This document shows positions 1 to 6,069 of a stretch of 7,478 nucleotides of DNA, piece by piece; the first letter of the stretch is position 1, and the number at the start of each line of letters is the position of its first letter. Source of the stretch: Bacteroidales bacterium UBA3382 (GTDB taxonomy: Bacteria > Bacteroidota > Bacteroidia > Bacteroidales > UBA932); the NCBI GenBank assembly GCA_002358965.1, contig DEPW01000147.1:8903-16380 (forward strand), given 5' to 3'. The translations under genes were made by a program, and so were the position numbers. The notes under the pieces are model-generated. The model had not been told where the DNA came from. It worked only from the letters and a program-made list of their open reading frames with translations, and ran no database searches.

Positions 1-16
1 AATTTTAAACAGCTTC

Positions 17-53
17 TAAAAAGAAACCGGCCCCATAAGTCAAGGCGCCGGTC
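17..53 (-). terminator. Rho-independent terminator after the fimbrial genes
   Basis: Read on the minus strand, ACCGGC (52-47) pairs with GCCGGT (31-26), with two more C-G pairs inside after a mismatch. The stem is followed directly by a T-rich run, TTTCTTTTT (26-18). It begins about 55 bases after the stop codon of the last fimbrial gene. A second, separate 6-bp stem, CGGGTT/AACCCG (54-59 and 72-77), lies between the stop codon and this hairpin. The layout is that of an intrinsic terminator ending the fimbrial transcript. Structure was judged by eye, without a folding energy. Confidence 0.72.
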
Positions 54-107
54 CGGGTTTGGAAAGAGGTGAACCCGAAAAGGGGTTAGTTTGATATATG
101 TTTGTCG

Positions 108-2174
108 TTAGAAGTCTTTCACACGCACGGCGCGGACATTCAGGACCTCCTCACGCAGTTCCTTCTGAGGCGAAGCACTCGGCGAGAACTTGTATGCGTG
201 GATATTGTCGGCTTCGTATGCTGTCGAAGTCCAATATTCTCCCGAAAGCGGATATTCGGCATCCTGCACCAGCGGAGCCTGAGCCCTTGCCGGCAGATAC
301 CATTTCATGTCTTCCTGGAGCAAAACCGCCCTTTTGACTTCCTGGCCGTCTTGAGTACCAGTCACTATAGTGAACTTGTTTTTCAAAGCACAGGCTCGGG
401 CAGCAAACTCGGTCGGATTGGTCGGCAATGTGACATCCGGCTCTATGCCCCAGGTTTCAAACATCTCCATCATAGACGAGGCATCGTTCAGGCCTTCAAA
501 ATTGAACAGATCCCATGTATTTTGCCAACCATCGTCCTCACTTGTAGCCACTTGTGAAGAAATCTTATCAAAATGGAATTCTACAGCATAATGAAAAAAA
601 CCAATATCTTGTTCTACCCATTGATAATCGGCAAAAAGACTTAAATAAAAGAAAGTAATTGCCTTATATCCAAGATTTTCCCAAGCAAATCCGAAATCAT
701 AGGTAATCGTCAAATTTTCCGGCCAGGAGAAGCCCCAAGGGTAATCGCCTTCCTCGATTCGTTCACAGCCGAAAGTGTCGCCCCAGTTCGGGCAGAGCTG
801 CGTAATGGTAAAGACGCGAGGAGAGCTCTTGTCACCGGTCGGATAAAGCAGCAAATCCACTTCCCTGGCTTCAGTGCCGGCATTCTCCTTAAGGAACACA
901 TATACCTTGATATTGTCCCCGACGGTCGTGCGCGTGATCGTCTGTTCGCCGGCCTCTTCCTCAACCCAGAAACCGCGCGAGGTAAAGGTCTGAAGCTCGG
1001 TACAAAGGGTCACATCCGGGCTGGTCGACTCCAATGTCCACCCGTTAGGAAGTTCGCCTGCATTGATTTCGATATCATACCTGACATAGTGGGCGTCCTG
1101 GGCAACAGGCGTCGAGACGAACTCGAGCTTGTAATCCGGAGTAATCGACAGCTTGTATGTCACCGTCCGGCCCTGAGGCCACTCCATGCCGGCGATATCG
1201 GCCTCGAGAGCGCGTTTTTCACCGGTGATACCGTCAGTGAACGCCACCCTTACCTTCGCGCCGGAAGGCAGGGTCTGAGGCAGCATCATGAAAGTACCGT
1301 CGGCAGTGGTTATCTCGGCACCGTCGGCCTCGCCTCCGGTAGTAGCATTGCCGATGAACTGGAAGAAGTCGCCCTCTGCGCTCTCATCCAATGTCCACCT
1401 GCCGGCTGCCATATCGTATGTTCCGGAGTTCCTTACGCCCACCAAAGCCACCGAGTCAATCGAACCCGGCTGCATCTGCCGGCCGATCTCGAACCTGACA
1501 GCAGTACAGATATGCTTGAAATCCAACGGGACGGTAGTATTGCTGTTGCCAGGCATCGCATCCGTCACCGCCACAACGATGTCTTTCTGTGCGGCCACAT
1601 CTTCAGGAACAGTGTAGGCAAGCTGCGTACTTTCCGGAGTGAGCGGAACCGATGCGAACTCCGCATCGACAGGCGCCCATGCGAAGAAACGGAGCGTGCG
1701 TTCCTCACCCGGCCAATAGTACACCCTGGAGGTACTCCAGATACCGGAATCGAGATTGTCCACCGTCTCGTCCATATAAAACTCTTCGATAGCCACGCCG
1801 TTGTCCGTACAATGGGCCTGCACGCGGAAAGCCCCGTAGGTTTCGAGCGACATTACAGGCGCAGCCTTTGTCTGCACCGGAGAGCCGAAAGAGCTTCCTC
1901 CTATTCCTTCAGTAACGAAGGCATGCACACAAAGGGTGTCGTCCGTCCCGGCGGAACGCAGGACAAAGTAAGCGTCCGCATATTCCTCACCGGCACCGGC
2001 CTTGGTTCCGTAGGTGTCTTCCTCCCAGCCGATACCGAAGCTGATATCGTCGCGATCCTCTACGGGCGCATCCTTGCTGTCGAGCAGCACATCGTTGCAC
2101 GAAGACAGCAGCAGGCATGCAAGCAATGCCGCAAGAACACCCGTTACCGAATACTTATAGTCATATCCGTTCAT
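108..2174 (-). CDS. Large fimbrillin-like lipoprotein with distinct C-terminal domain, probable fimbrial tip adhesin
   Basis: A 688-residue exported lipoprotein. The N-terminus has a hydrophobic stretch (residues 11-25) ending in LLLSSC, making Cys26 the likely lipidated residue. Residues about 40-345 resemble the fimbrillin (Mfa-like) fold: TKA near 57-59, YYWPGEERTLRFFAWAP at 152-168, the family-typical FKHICTAVRFEI at 219-230, and WPQGRTVTYKLSI at 332-344 closing the domain. Residues about 350-460 look like a beta-sandwich ending in RVFTITQL, similar to BACON/Ig-like modules. The C-terminus has KWYLPAR (624-630), GEYWTSTAY (645-653) and VRAVRVKDF (680-688), a pattern seen in DUF1566/FISUMP-like, C-type-lectin-like domains. 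It is about twice the length of the neighbouring fimbrillin and last in the gene row. In type V pili such long last-position subunits are usually minor tip components, so adhesion is inferred from position and architecture. No ligand can be named. Residues about 485-543 are encoded by unusually A/T-rich DNA. Confidence 0.85.
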   Translation of the reverse strand: MNGYDYKYSVTGVLAALLACLLLSSCNDVLLDSKDAPVEDRDDISFGIGWEEDTYGTKAGAGEEYADAYFVLRSAGTDDTLCVHAFVTEGIGGSSFGSPVQTKAAPVMSLETYGAFRVQAHCTDNGVAIEEFYMDETVDNLDSGIWSTSRVYYWPGEERTLRFFAWAPVDAEFASVPLTPESTQLAYTVPEDVAAQKDIVVAVTDAMPGNSNTTVPLDFKHICTAVRFEIGRQMQPGSIDSVALVGVRNSGTYDMAAGRWTLDESAEGDFFQFIGNATTGGEADGAEITTADGTFMMLPQTLPSGAKVRVAFTDGITGEKRALEADIAGMEWPQGRTVTYKLSITPDYKLEFVSTPVAQDAHYVRYDIEINAGELPNGWTLESTSPDVTLCTELQTFTSRGFWVEEEAGEQTITRTTVGDNIKVYVFLKENAGTEAREVDLLLYPTGDKSSPRVFTITQLCPNWGDTFGCERIEEGDYPWGFSWPENLTITYDFGFAWENLGYKAITFFYLSLFADYQWVEQDIGFFHYAVEFHFDKISSQVATSEDDGWQNTWDLFNFEGLNDASSMMEMFETWGIEPDVTLPTNPTEFAARACALKNKFTIVTGTQDGQEVKRAVLLQEDMKWYLPARAQAPLVQDAEYPLSGEYWTSTAYEADNIHAYKFSPSASPQKELREEVLNVRAVRVKDF

Positions 2175-2206
2175 ATCCTATCTGATTTAATCCTCTTTTA
2201 AAATCC

Positions 2207-2228
2207 GGCAGGAGGCCTGTCCTCCGCC
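2207..2228 (-). terminator. Possible weak terminator or attenuator before the adhesin gene
   Basis: GGAGG (2211-2215) pairs with CCTCC (2221-2225), extended by GGC/GCC with one bulged A. On the minus strand the hairpin is followed by GGATTTTAAAAG, a short broken T run. It lies 33 bases upstream of the adhesin start and after the fimbrillin stop. The short T run makes it at best a leaky terminator, which would lower adhesin transcription relative to fimbrillin. It could also simply be a mRNA structure. Confidence 0.35.
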
Positions 2229-2236
2229 CTTTGCGA

Positions 2237-2265
2237 GTATAAGGGGAACATTCAACCCCTTATAC
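2237..2265. other. Perfect 10-bp stem-loop in the fimbrillin-adhesin intergenic region
   Basis: GTATAAGGGG (2237-2246) is exactly complementary to CCCCTTATAC (2256-2265) with a 9-base loop. No T run follows on the minus strand, so it is not a classic terminator. It sits in the 137-bp gap between fimbrillin and adhesin, together with two other hairpins. A role in 3'-end stabilisation of the fimbrillin message, or as a processing site, is inference. Confidence 0.7.
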
Positions 2266-2278
2266 CCTGATATTGTCA

Positions 2279-2296
2279 TCTGCCGTTTGCGGCAGA
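2279..2296. other. 7-bp stem-loop just after the fimbrillin stop codon
   Basis: TCTGCCG (2279-2285) pairs exactly with CGGCAGA (2290-2296) around a 4-base loop. It starts 16 bases after the fimbrillin stop codon on the minus strand and is the first of three consecutive hairpins in this gap. It has no T run, so RNA stabilisation or pausing is more likely than termination. Confidence 0.6.
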
Positions 2297-2311
2297 CAGG
2301 TTGCCAAATGA

Positions 2312-3340
2312 CTATTCGCCGTCCTGAGCGGTGTAGCCCGGAACAGGAACCTCTTCGAAGTCTTCCCAAGGAGTAACCTCAGCCTCGAACTGGATAGGGC
2401 AAAGATCCGGATCGTCTTCACCGCCGCCGGTGATGTTGGTGTGGTCGATGGTAGCGCTGAAGTCATAGCTGTAGCCGGCCGTCCATGTGATGTCAGGAAG
2501 CTCTACGGAGTGGTAGTAAGTGTTTACAAGTCCGCCTGCGAATTCACGGGTGATGGTGAAGGTCACAGTGTATTTCTGGCCATCGCCCAAAACAGGAATC
2601 ATGTATTTGTGATCGGTTTCAACGGCAGCGCCCTGTGCGAAGTCAGTAGCCTCTTCTGCAAGGATCACATTGCCGAATGCCAGAGCTGCGGTAGTGTTGT
2701 TGAATCCCAGAGCCCATGTAGCGGTCGCACCGAGAGTAGCGGTAGCCTGAGTGTTGGCATTGGTGATGGTAACATCTGTCACATTGAGCAGGGAACCGTC
2801 TTCCATTGCATTGGTGAAGCTGAATTTCACGCGTGAAAGCAGGTGGCTGAAATTGAATTTGATTGCCTCCGGGCACTGATTTGCGGTCTCAACCGCCTGA
2901 TTTACATAAGTATCGTCGATATCGTAAATCAGATCGGTAGTACCGTCGCCGTTGTTGAAATCGATAGTACCCCACTCGCCTACAGTCGAAGGAGCATTGA
3001 ACGACCAAGCCTCAGCCTCGCTCGGAGCGATAGCTACGAAGCTGTAATTGTAACCGTCCTCCCAGTACTGGGTAGAGCCGTATGTCCAACCCGAGCCGCT
3101 GTTAGTAACGACTGTTCCGTCAAACGGTTTACCGGTCTGGCCGTCTTTCGACATGAGACCCCATACCTGGAACGAATTGAATGTCTCATTCGTAATGTCG
3201 TCAGCTGCACCTTTGGTGCTCATGCCGACGAAGCTCTCAAACGAGATAGCCCTGCTGTCGGACACCTCGATCGTCTTGTCTTTGCTGCAACTTGCCAAAA
3301 CGGCAACAGCTGCCAAACCTAAGAAAAAGATTTTTTTCAT
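2312..3340 (-). CDS. Fimbrillin family lipoprotein, probable major fimbrial subunit
   Basis: A 342-residue protein of the fimbrillin (Mfa-like 1) family. The signal peptide is MKKIFFLGLAAVAVLASC with a lipobox ending at Cys18, so it should be exported as a lipoprotein and surface-assembled. Family features visible are AISFESFVG (31-39) followed by STKGA (41-45), FNSFQVWG (54-61), a YWEDGYNYSFVAIAP strand pair (92-106), FNFSHLLSRVKFSFTN (162-177), and ITWTAGYSYDFSATI (284-298) closing the core, then a tail with VTPWEDFEEVPVPG (322-335). Type V fimbrillins polymerise by strand exchange after removal of an N-terminal segment; Arg30, before the first strand, is a conceivable cleavage point but this is a guess. 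It follows the DUF5119 gene after 69 A/T-rich bases and precedes the larger adhesin-like gene. Its size, typical domain and middle position favour the shaft subunit. A symbol such as fimA or mfa1 is not justified by sequence alone. Confidence 0.88.
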   Translation of the reverse strand: MKKIFFLGLAAVAVLASCSKDKTIEVSDSRAISFESFVGMSTKGAADDITNETFNSFQVWGLMSKDGQTGKPFDGTVVTNSGSGWTYGSTQYWEDGYNYSFVAIAPSEAEAWSFNAPSTVGEWGTIDFNNGDGTTDLIYDIDDTYVNQAVETANQCPEAIKFNFSHLLSRVKFSFTNAMEDGSLLNVTDVTITNANTQATATLGATATWALGFNNTTAALAFGNVILAEEATDFAQGAAVETDHKYMIPVLGDGQKYTVTFTITREFAGGLVNTYYHSVELPDITWTAGYSYDFSATIDHTNITGGGEDDPDLCPIQFEAEVTPWEDFEEVPVPGYTAQDGE

Positions 3341-3409
3341 TTTAAAAAAATTTAAAGGTTAAAAATAAAAGGACTGAATTTGTATTTGCACTATTGATTT
3401 TCATTCACA
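3341..3409 (-). promoter_or_regulatory. A/T-rich leader upstream of fimbrillin
   Basis: This 69-bp gap between the DUF5119 stop and the fimbrillin start is strongly A/T-rich. Directly before the ATG, the minus strand reads TTTAAATTTTTTTAAA, a near-palindrome with no Shine-Dalgarno motif. Bacteroidetes commonly translate well from unstructured A/T-rich leaders, so this probably favours high fimbrillin translation. I found no convincing TAnnTTTG box here, so an independent fimbrillin promoter is not supported. Confidence 0.4.
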
Positions 3410-4459
3410 TCAGAGAGGCAGTTCGATATCCTCGTACTCGCCCCAGTCGTCGACGCCCACATCGAAGCCCGAGCCACCCTTCTGGCCTTCCTCGTCAGGT
3501 ATCTCGATGCCGTCGACAATGATCACGCCTCCCCTCGGCTGCGCCGCCACCTGGTCGGTGACATCGAAATCGAAGGACTTGATGATTCCGTTTTTCAGCC
3601 TCACCTCAAGGTTCAGGGCATAGGAGTGAGGGGCTTTTACGGAATAATGCTCGTTCGGGAAGTCCGGCACTCCGAAGGACCGGATGATGGCCTGCGTTCC
3701 GAAGTCCTCTACCGTACAGTCGTAAAGCAGGGTGGCCGTCTCTTCGGATGTGCTTCCGCTGTTCAACCATACGGCTTCGGCCATACCAGAAAGCGCACCG
3801 CGCGCCAGCAGCACATATTCCTGGCCATGTGAAAACTCGTATCGTATCAGGTAGGTGAATACAAGCGGGTGCATGGTAATCGGCATCCTGTCAGCTTCAA
3901 GCTTGCGTTCCGCATAGTACGACTCCACATAGTTGCCGTAAAGCATGTCTGGAGTGCTGACCGTAGTTTCGTCGTAATCGTCTTTGAACGGGTTACCCAT
4001 GTAGGACGAACGGGTACGCGTCCTCGTCGTGGCACGGGCGGAAGCGAAGGACTGCATGTCGTCGAAGACGATGTACTCGGTATCGTTGTTGTAGAAGAGC
4101 AGCGAGTTTTCACCCGGCCTTACATATACGGTGCCTCCTTCGGGATCGATATTCTGTACATCGTTCGTACCGTTCTCGCTATATACCATTGCTCGCAGTC
4201 CGGACGGGATTTCGGGCCTCAACGAGTCGTAGGTCATTCCGAAATCCTGCCGCCATCCGGCATAATCGGCCCAGTCGGTACCGTATTCGTATGTATACTG
4301 CCACTCCCTTTCGTATGTCGCCTCGACATCGAGCTCCGTCCTGAAGGCGTGAGGCTCGTGATCGAAACACAATTCCTTATGCACGCAGGAAGACAAGACC
4401 ATGAGCATTCCCGCGAATACGAAAACCTGTTTCATTCCAATTGATTGTTTCATTTTCAT
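3410..4459 (-). CDS. DUF5119 family lipoprotein, probable fimbrial anchor/assembly subunit
   Basis: A 349-residue lipoprotein with a signal sequence ending in VLSSC, lipidated Cys25. The mature N-terminus has HKELCFDHEPHAF (27-39), and SLLFYNNDTEYIVFDD (119-134) follows; both resemble DUF5119 proteins of Bacteroidales fimbrial clusters. Then comes a basic Thr/Arg stretch TTRTRTR (144-150), and the C-terminus contains GFDVGVDDWGEYEDIELPL (331-349). Members are often placed with FimB/Mfa2-like components that anchor or limit the fimbria, which is a family-level inference; no enzyme motif is visible. The start is uncertain: Met1, Met3 and Met9 are in frame, and starting at Met9 would give a more ordinary signal peptide (MKQVFVFAG...). 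The gene begins 8 bases after the preceding stop codon, a clear sign of co-transcription with the DUF3575 gene. Confidence 0.82.
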   Translation of the reverse strand: MKMKQSIGMKQVFVFAGMLMVLSSCVHKELCFDHEPHAFRTELDVEATYEREWQYTYEYGTDWADYAGWRQDFGMTYDSLRPEIPSGLRAMVYSENGTNDVQNIDPEGGTVYVRPGENSLLFYNNDTEYIVFDDMQSFASARATTRTRTRSSYMGNPFKDDYDETTVSTPDMLYGNYVESYYAERKLEADRMPITMHPLVFTYLIRYEFSHGQEYVLLARGALSGMAEAVWLNSGSTSEETATLLYDCTVEDFGTQAIIRSFGVPDFPNEHYSVKAPHSYALNLEVRLKNGIIKSFDFDVTDQVAAQPRGGVIIVDGIEIPDEEGQKGGSGFDVGVDDWGEYEDIELPL

Positions 4460-4467
4460 ATCACGTC

Positions 4468-5775
4468 TTACTTCATGTCGTTAACATTTCCTCTTCCAAG
4501 CAGCCACACGAGCGATATCTCGGCCTTGGTCGGGCCGAACCAGTGGCGTTCCCTGGTAGATTCCCACACATAATGGCCGTCTATCGGCTGATATACATAA
4601 TATACGCCGCCCCAATAGCCGAGGCCTACGGTGAAGTCGATGTTAAGCCTCTTCGCGATAGGCAGCGAATAACCGTATTCGATCCCCACGGCATAGTTAG
4701 GCTCGTCCCACAAAGTCTTTCCCGGAGCGCCTCCGATGTAGCCCTTGCCTCCGAGTTCGAAGTCATAAGTGAACACCTGTCCGTACACTCCGAGATGGTG
4801 CCCTGTGAGCGGCTTGGCCGAAGCCTGCTTTCCGAACCATTTGCGCACGCCGAGCTCTCCGCCGTACAGCCTCCAGTAATTGTGTCGCCTGTCGGAGCTC
4901 CACCAGCTGTACATCCAATTGGCCGATACGGACCAGTTGCGGCCCAAATGGAATTCGACGCCGATATTAGGGACGGCAAGTATGTCGTAAAGCATATTGG
5001 TCTTGACAGCCATATAGAACGGCTTTTTGATCTCCGGTTGCGGTTCGGCGACAGGTTGCTGGACTACAGGCTCCGGCTGCGATTCAAGAGTGTCCACAGG
5101 GGGCGTAACCACAGGAGGGACCACTACCGGAGCCGGAACCGGCTTTTCCTGCACCGTCACGAATATGACGCCCGCGTTACGGATCTGAGTGTAAAAATTA
5201 GGCACCATGTACCGCCAGACGCTTCCGCCCCTGAGGTCCATCAGATGCTTCTTGCGGCTGTCGACCATCACTCCCCTGCTGTCGAGGGTGACTTCCGGGA
5301 CATTTTCGATTATCTCCAGCACTTCGTCTTTGTAAGGCATGTCCGACCGGCCGACCAACAAAGCCAGCCGCTCCCAGCCGAAGACGCTTTCGCCTCGGGT
5401 GACGATGCTGTCAGGCAGGTCCACAAGGCTGCGGACATGGTTTTCCAACTCGGTACGGCGCTCGACTGCGAGCCTGCGGTTGGTGGCTATCGGGCCGTCC
5501 GGAGAGGCATAGCCGTAAAACGACACTTCGACAAGAGAGAGCGTCGTATCGCTTTTGATATCTTCCAAAAAAGACACTATTTCCTCCAGGCGGTCGGCAT
5601 TTTCCATGAAAAGCGTATCCAACTTGCTTTCATCGACACGGAAATCCACACAGATTTCCTGCCGGCTCTTCAGCGAATCCGCTTGTCGGTCGTCCTGCAC
5701 ATTTTCCTGCGCATATAAGACACAGCCGCCTATGACCAGCGCGGCCATTGTCACCACTAACTTCTTGATATACAT
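4468..5775 (-). CDS. OmpA-like/DUF3575 outer-membrane protein, first gene of the fimbrial operon
   Basis: A 435-residue exported protein. Residues 1-22 form a Sec signal peptide, with likely cleavage after VLYA. Residues about 41-205 include an OmpA-like periplasmic region with VSFYGYASPDGP (84-95) and NRRLAVERR (99-107). A proline/valine-rich linker (about 211-250) leads to the DUF3575 domain (about 254-430), recognisable by FYMAVKTNMLYD (253-264), GVEFHLGRNWSVSANWMYSWW (272-292), GGELGVRKWF (305-314) and alternating aromatic strands typical of an outer-membrane beta-barrel. DUF3575 proteins often lead Bacteroidales fimbrial operons; a structural or assembly role in the outer membrane is inferred, and the exact function is not established. 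It is the first gene after the invertible promoter, with a leader of about 53-56 bases. GAGAGA lies 4-9 bases before the ATG and may serve as a weak ribosome-binding site. Confidence 0.85.
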   Translation of the reverse strand: MYIKKLVVTMAALVIGGCVLYAQENVQDDRQADSLKSRQEICVDFRVDESKLDTLFMENADRLEEIVSFLEDIKSDTTLSLVEVSFYGYASPDGPIATNRRLAVERRTELENHVRSLVDLPDSIVTRGESVFGWERLALLVGRSDMPYKDEVLEIIENVPEVTLDSRGVMVDSRKKHLMDLRGGSVWRYMVPNFYTQIRNAGVIFVTVQEKPVPAPVVVPPVVTPPVDTLESQPEPVVQQPVAEPQPEIKKPFYMAVKTNMLYDILAVPNIGVEFHLGRNWSVSANWMYSWWSSDRRHNYWRLYGGELGVRKWFGKQASAKPLTGHHLGVYGQVFTYDFELGGKGYIGGAPGKTLWDEPNYAVGIEYGYSLPIAKRLNIDFTVGLGYWGGVYYVYQPIDGHYVWESTRERHWFGPTKAEISLVWLLGRGNVNDMK

Positions 5776-5790
5776 TATTCTCTCGATTTA

Positions 5791-5799
5791 CCCCCCCCC
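5791..5799 (-). repeat. Nine-base G homopolymer in the fimbrial operon leader
   Basis: The plus strand has nine consecutive C bases, so the minus-strand mRNA would carry G9 located 16-24 bases upstream of the first start codon. It lies between the left arm of the invertible repeat and the DUF3575 gene. Runs of this length are prone to slippage; here a length change would alter the leader and not the reading frame. Whether it varies cannot be seen in one sequence. Confidence 0.9.
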
Positions 5800-5803
5800 A
5801 CTT

Positions 5804-5822
5804 CTCTCTCTTACGGAGAGAG
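5804..5822 (-). other. Leader stem-loop overlapping the left inverted repeat
   Basis: CTCTCTC (5804-5810) pairs exactly with GAGAGAG (5816-5822) around a 5-base loop. If transcription starts near 5828-5831 as the -7 box predicts, this hairpin forms almost at the 5' end of the fimbrial mRNA. The same pyrimidine arm could alternatively pair with the GAGAGA (5784-5779) next to the start codon. Roles in mRNA stability or translation control are inference. Confidence 0.55.
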
Positions 5823-5829
5823 CGCAAGG
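5811..5829 (+). repeat. Left inverted repeat of the promoter inverton
   Basis: TTACGGAGAGAGCGCAAGG is the exact reverse complement of 5977-5995. Allowing one mismatch, the match extends outward to 5807 and 5999 (22 of 23). Such long perfect arms in a non-coding region next to a tyrosine recombinase are expected for an inversion site. Strand exchange would occur within this arm. Confidence 0.9.
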
Positions 5830-5834
5830 GACTG

Positions 5835-5864
5835 CAAAGGTAGGATAAAAATATTATAAACCAA
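5835..5864 (-). promoter_or_regulatory. Fimbrial operon promoter inside the invertible segment
   Basis: On the minus strand, TACCTTTG (5842-5835) is a perfect match to the Bacteroidetes -7 consensus TAnnTTTG. A TTG within CTTGG (5864-5862) lies 19 bases upstream, matching the -33 element and its usual spacing. The intervening DNA is A/T-rich. The predicted start is about 5828-5831, at the inner edge of the left inverted repeat. No other good -7 match in either direction was found within the segment. Confidence 0.8.
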
Positions 5865-5956
5865 GAAAATGCCTGCTATTTTTCAAAAATATGTGCTGCA
5901 AAAACAGAGTTTTTTGTCAGACAAGGAGCGCATTCGGTCCGGGAAAAACCATTGAT

Positions 5957-6033
5957 ATATAAAAATCTCCGTTTCGCCTTGCGCTCTCTCCGTAAAAGAC
6001 ATACGGATCTTATGAAGGCGAACCGGAGCTTTT
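5957..6033 (-). terminator. Terminator of the recombinase gene, with one arm inside the invertible segment
   Basis: On the minus strand after the recombinase stop, the arm 6033-6015 pairs with 5980-5962 at 17 of 19 positions, and the second arm runs into TTTTTATAT (5965-5957). The 34-base loop contains a smaller stem, CCGTA/TACGG (6006-6002 and 5994-5990). This has the form of an intrinsic terminator for recombinase transcripts. The second arm overlaps the right inverted repeat, and its distal part and the T run lie inside the invertible segment. Inversion would therefore remove them. Confidence 0.6.
5977..5995 (-). repeat. Right inverted repeat of the promoter inverton
   Basis: This is the exact reverse complement of 5811-5829 over 19 bp. 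It lies 74 bp beyond the recombinase stop codon and overlaps the recombinase terminator hairpin. The outward flank (5996-6000) does not repeat the GAGAGA sequence seen outside the left arm, so the leader stem-loop is specific to the fimbrial side. Confidence 0.9.
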
Positions 6034-6069
6034 GAATCACCAGTTGATCATAGGTTCATCGCAGGCCCT

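Larger units (their letters stand above)
5811..5995. mobile_element. Invertible promoter segment (fimbrial phase switch), ON orientation
   Basis: Two 19-bp perfect inverted repeats enclose 147 bp (5830-5976) without a gene. The segment contains a Bacteroidetes promoter directed at the fimbrial operon, and a tyrosine recombinase gene ends 74 bp beyond the right arm. Small promoter invertons flanked by inverted repeats and flipped by tyrosine or serine recombinases are well known in Bacteroidales, where they switch capsules and fimbriae. In the written orientation, transcription enters the operon. After inversion, the promoter would face the 3' end of the recombinase gene and the operon should be off. 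Inversion itself cannot be shown from a single assembly. Confidence 0.85.

Noticed and set aside
1089..2201. Plus-strand open frame of 370 codons opposite the adhesin gene
   Set aside because: Antisense shadow in GC-rich coding DNA; the minus strand encodes a lipoprotein with fimbrillin motifs.
3341..3409. Separate promoter for the fimbrillin gene
   Set aside because: The region is A/T-rich, but no TAnnTTTG match with a properly spaced TTG was found on the minus strand.
4441..5718. Long plus-strand open frame of 425 codons opposite the DUF3575 gene
   Set aside because: It lies antisense to a gene with clear signal peptide and family motifs, shows an Arg/His-rich shadow composition and no domain.
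5877..5916. A/T-rich hairpins inside the invertible segment (ATTTTT/AAAAAT and AAAAAC/GTTTTT)
   Set aside because: Short A/T-only stems are expected by chance in a promoter region; neither has a G/C stem with a T run or a clear partner signal.
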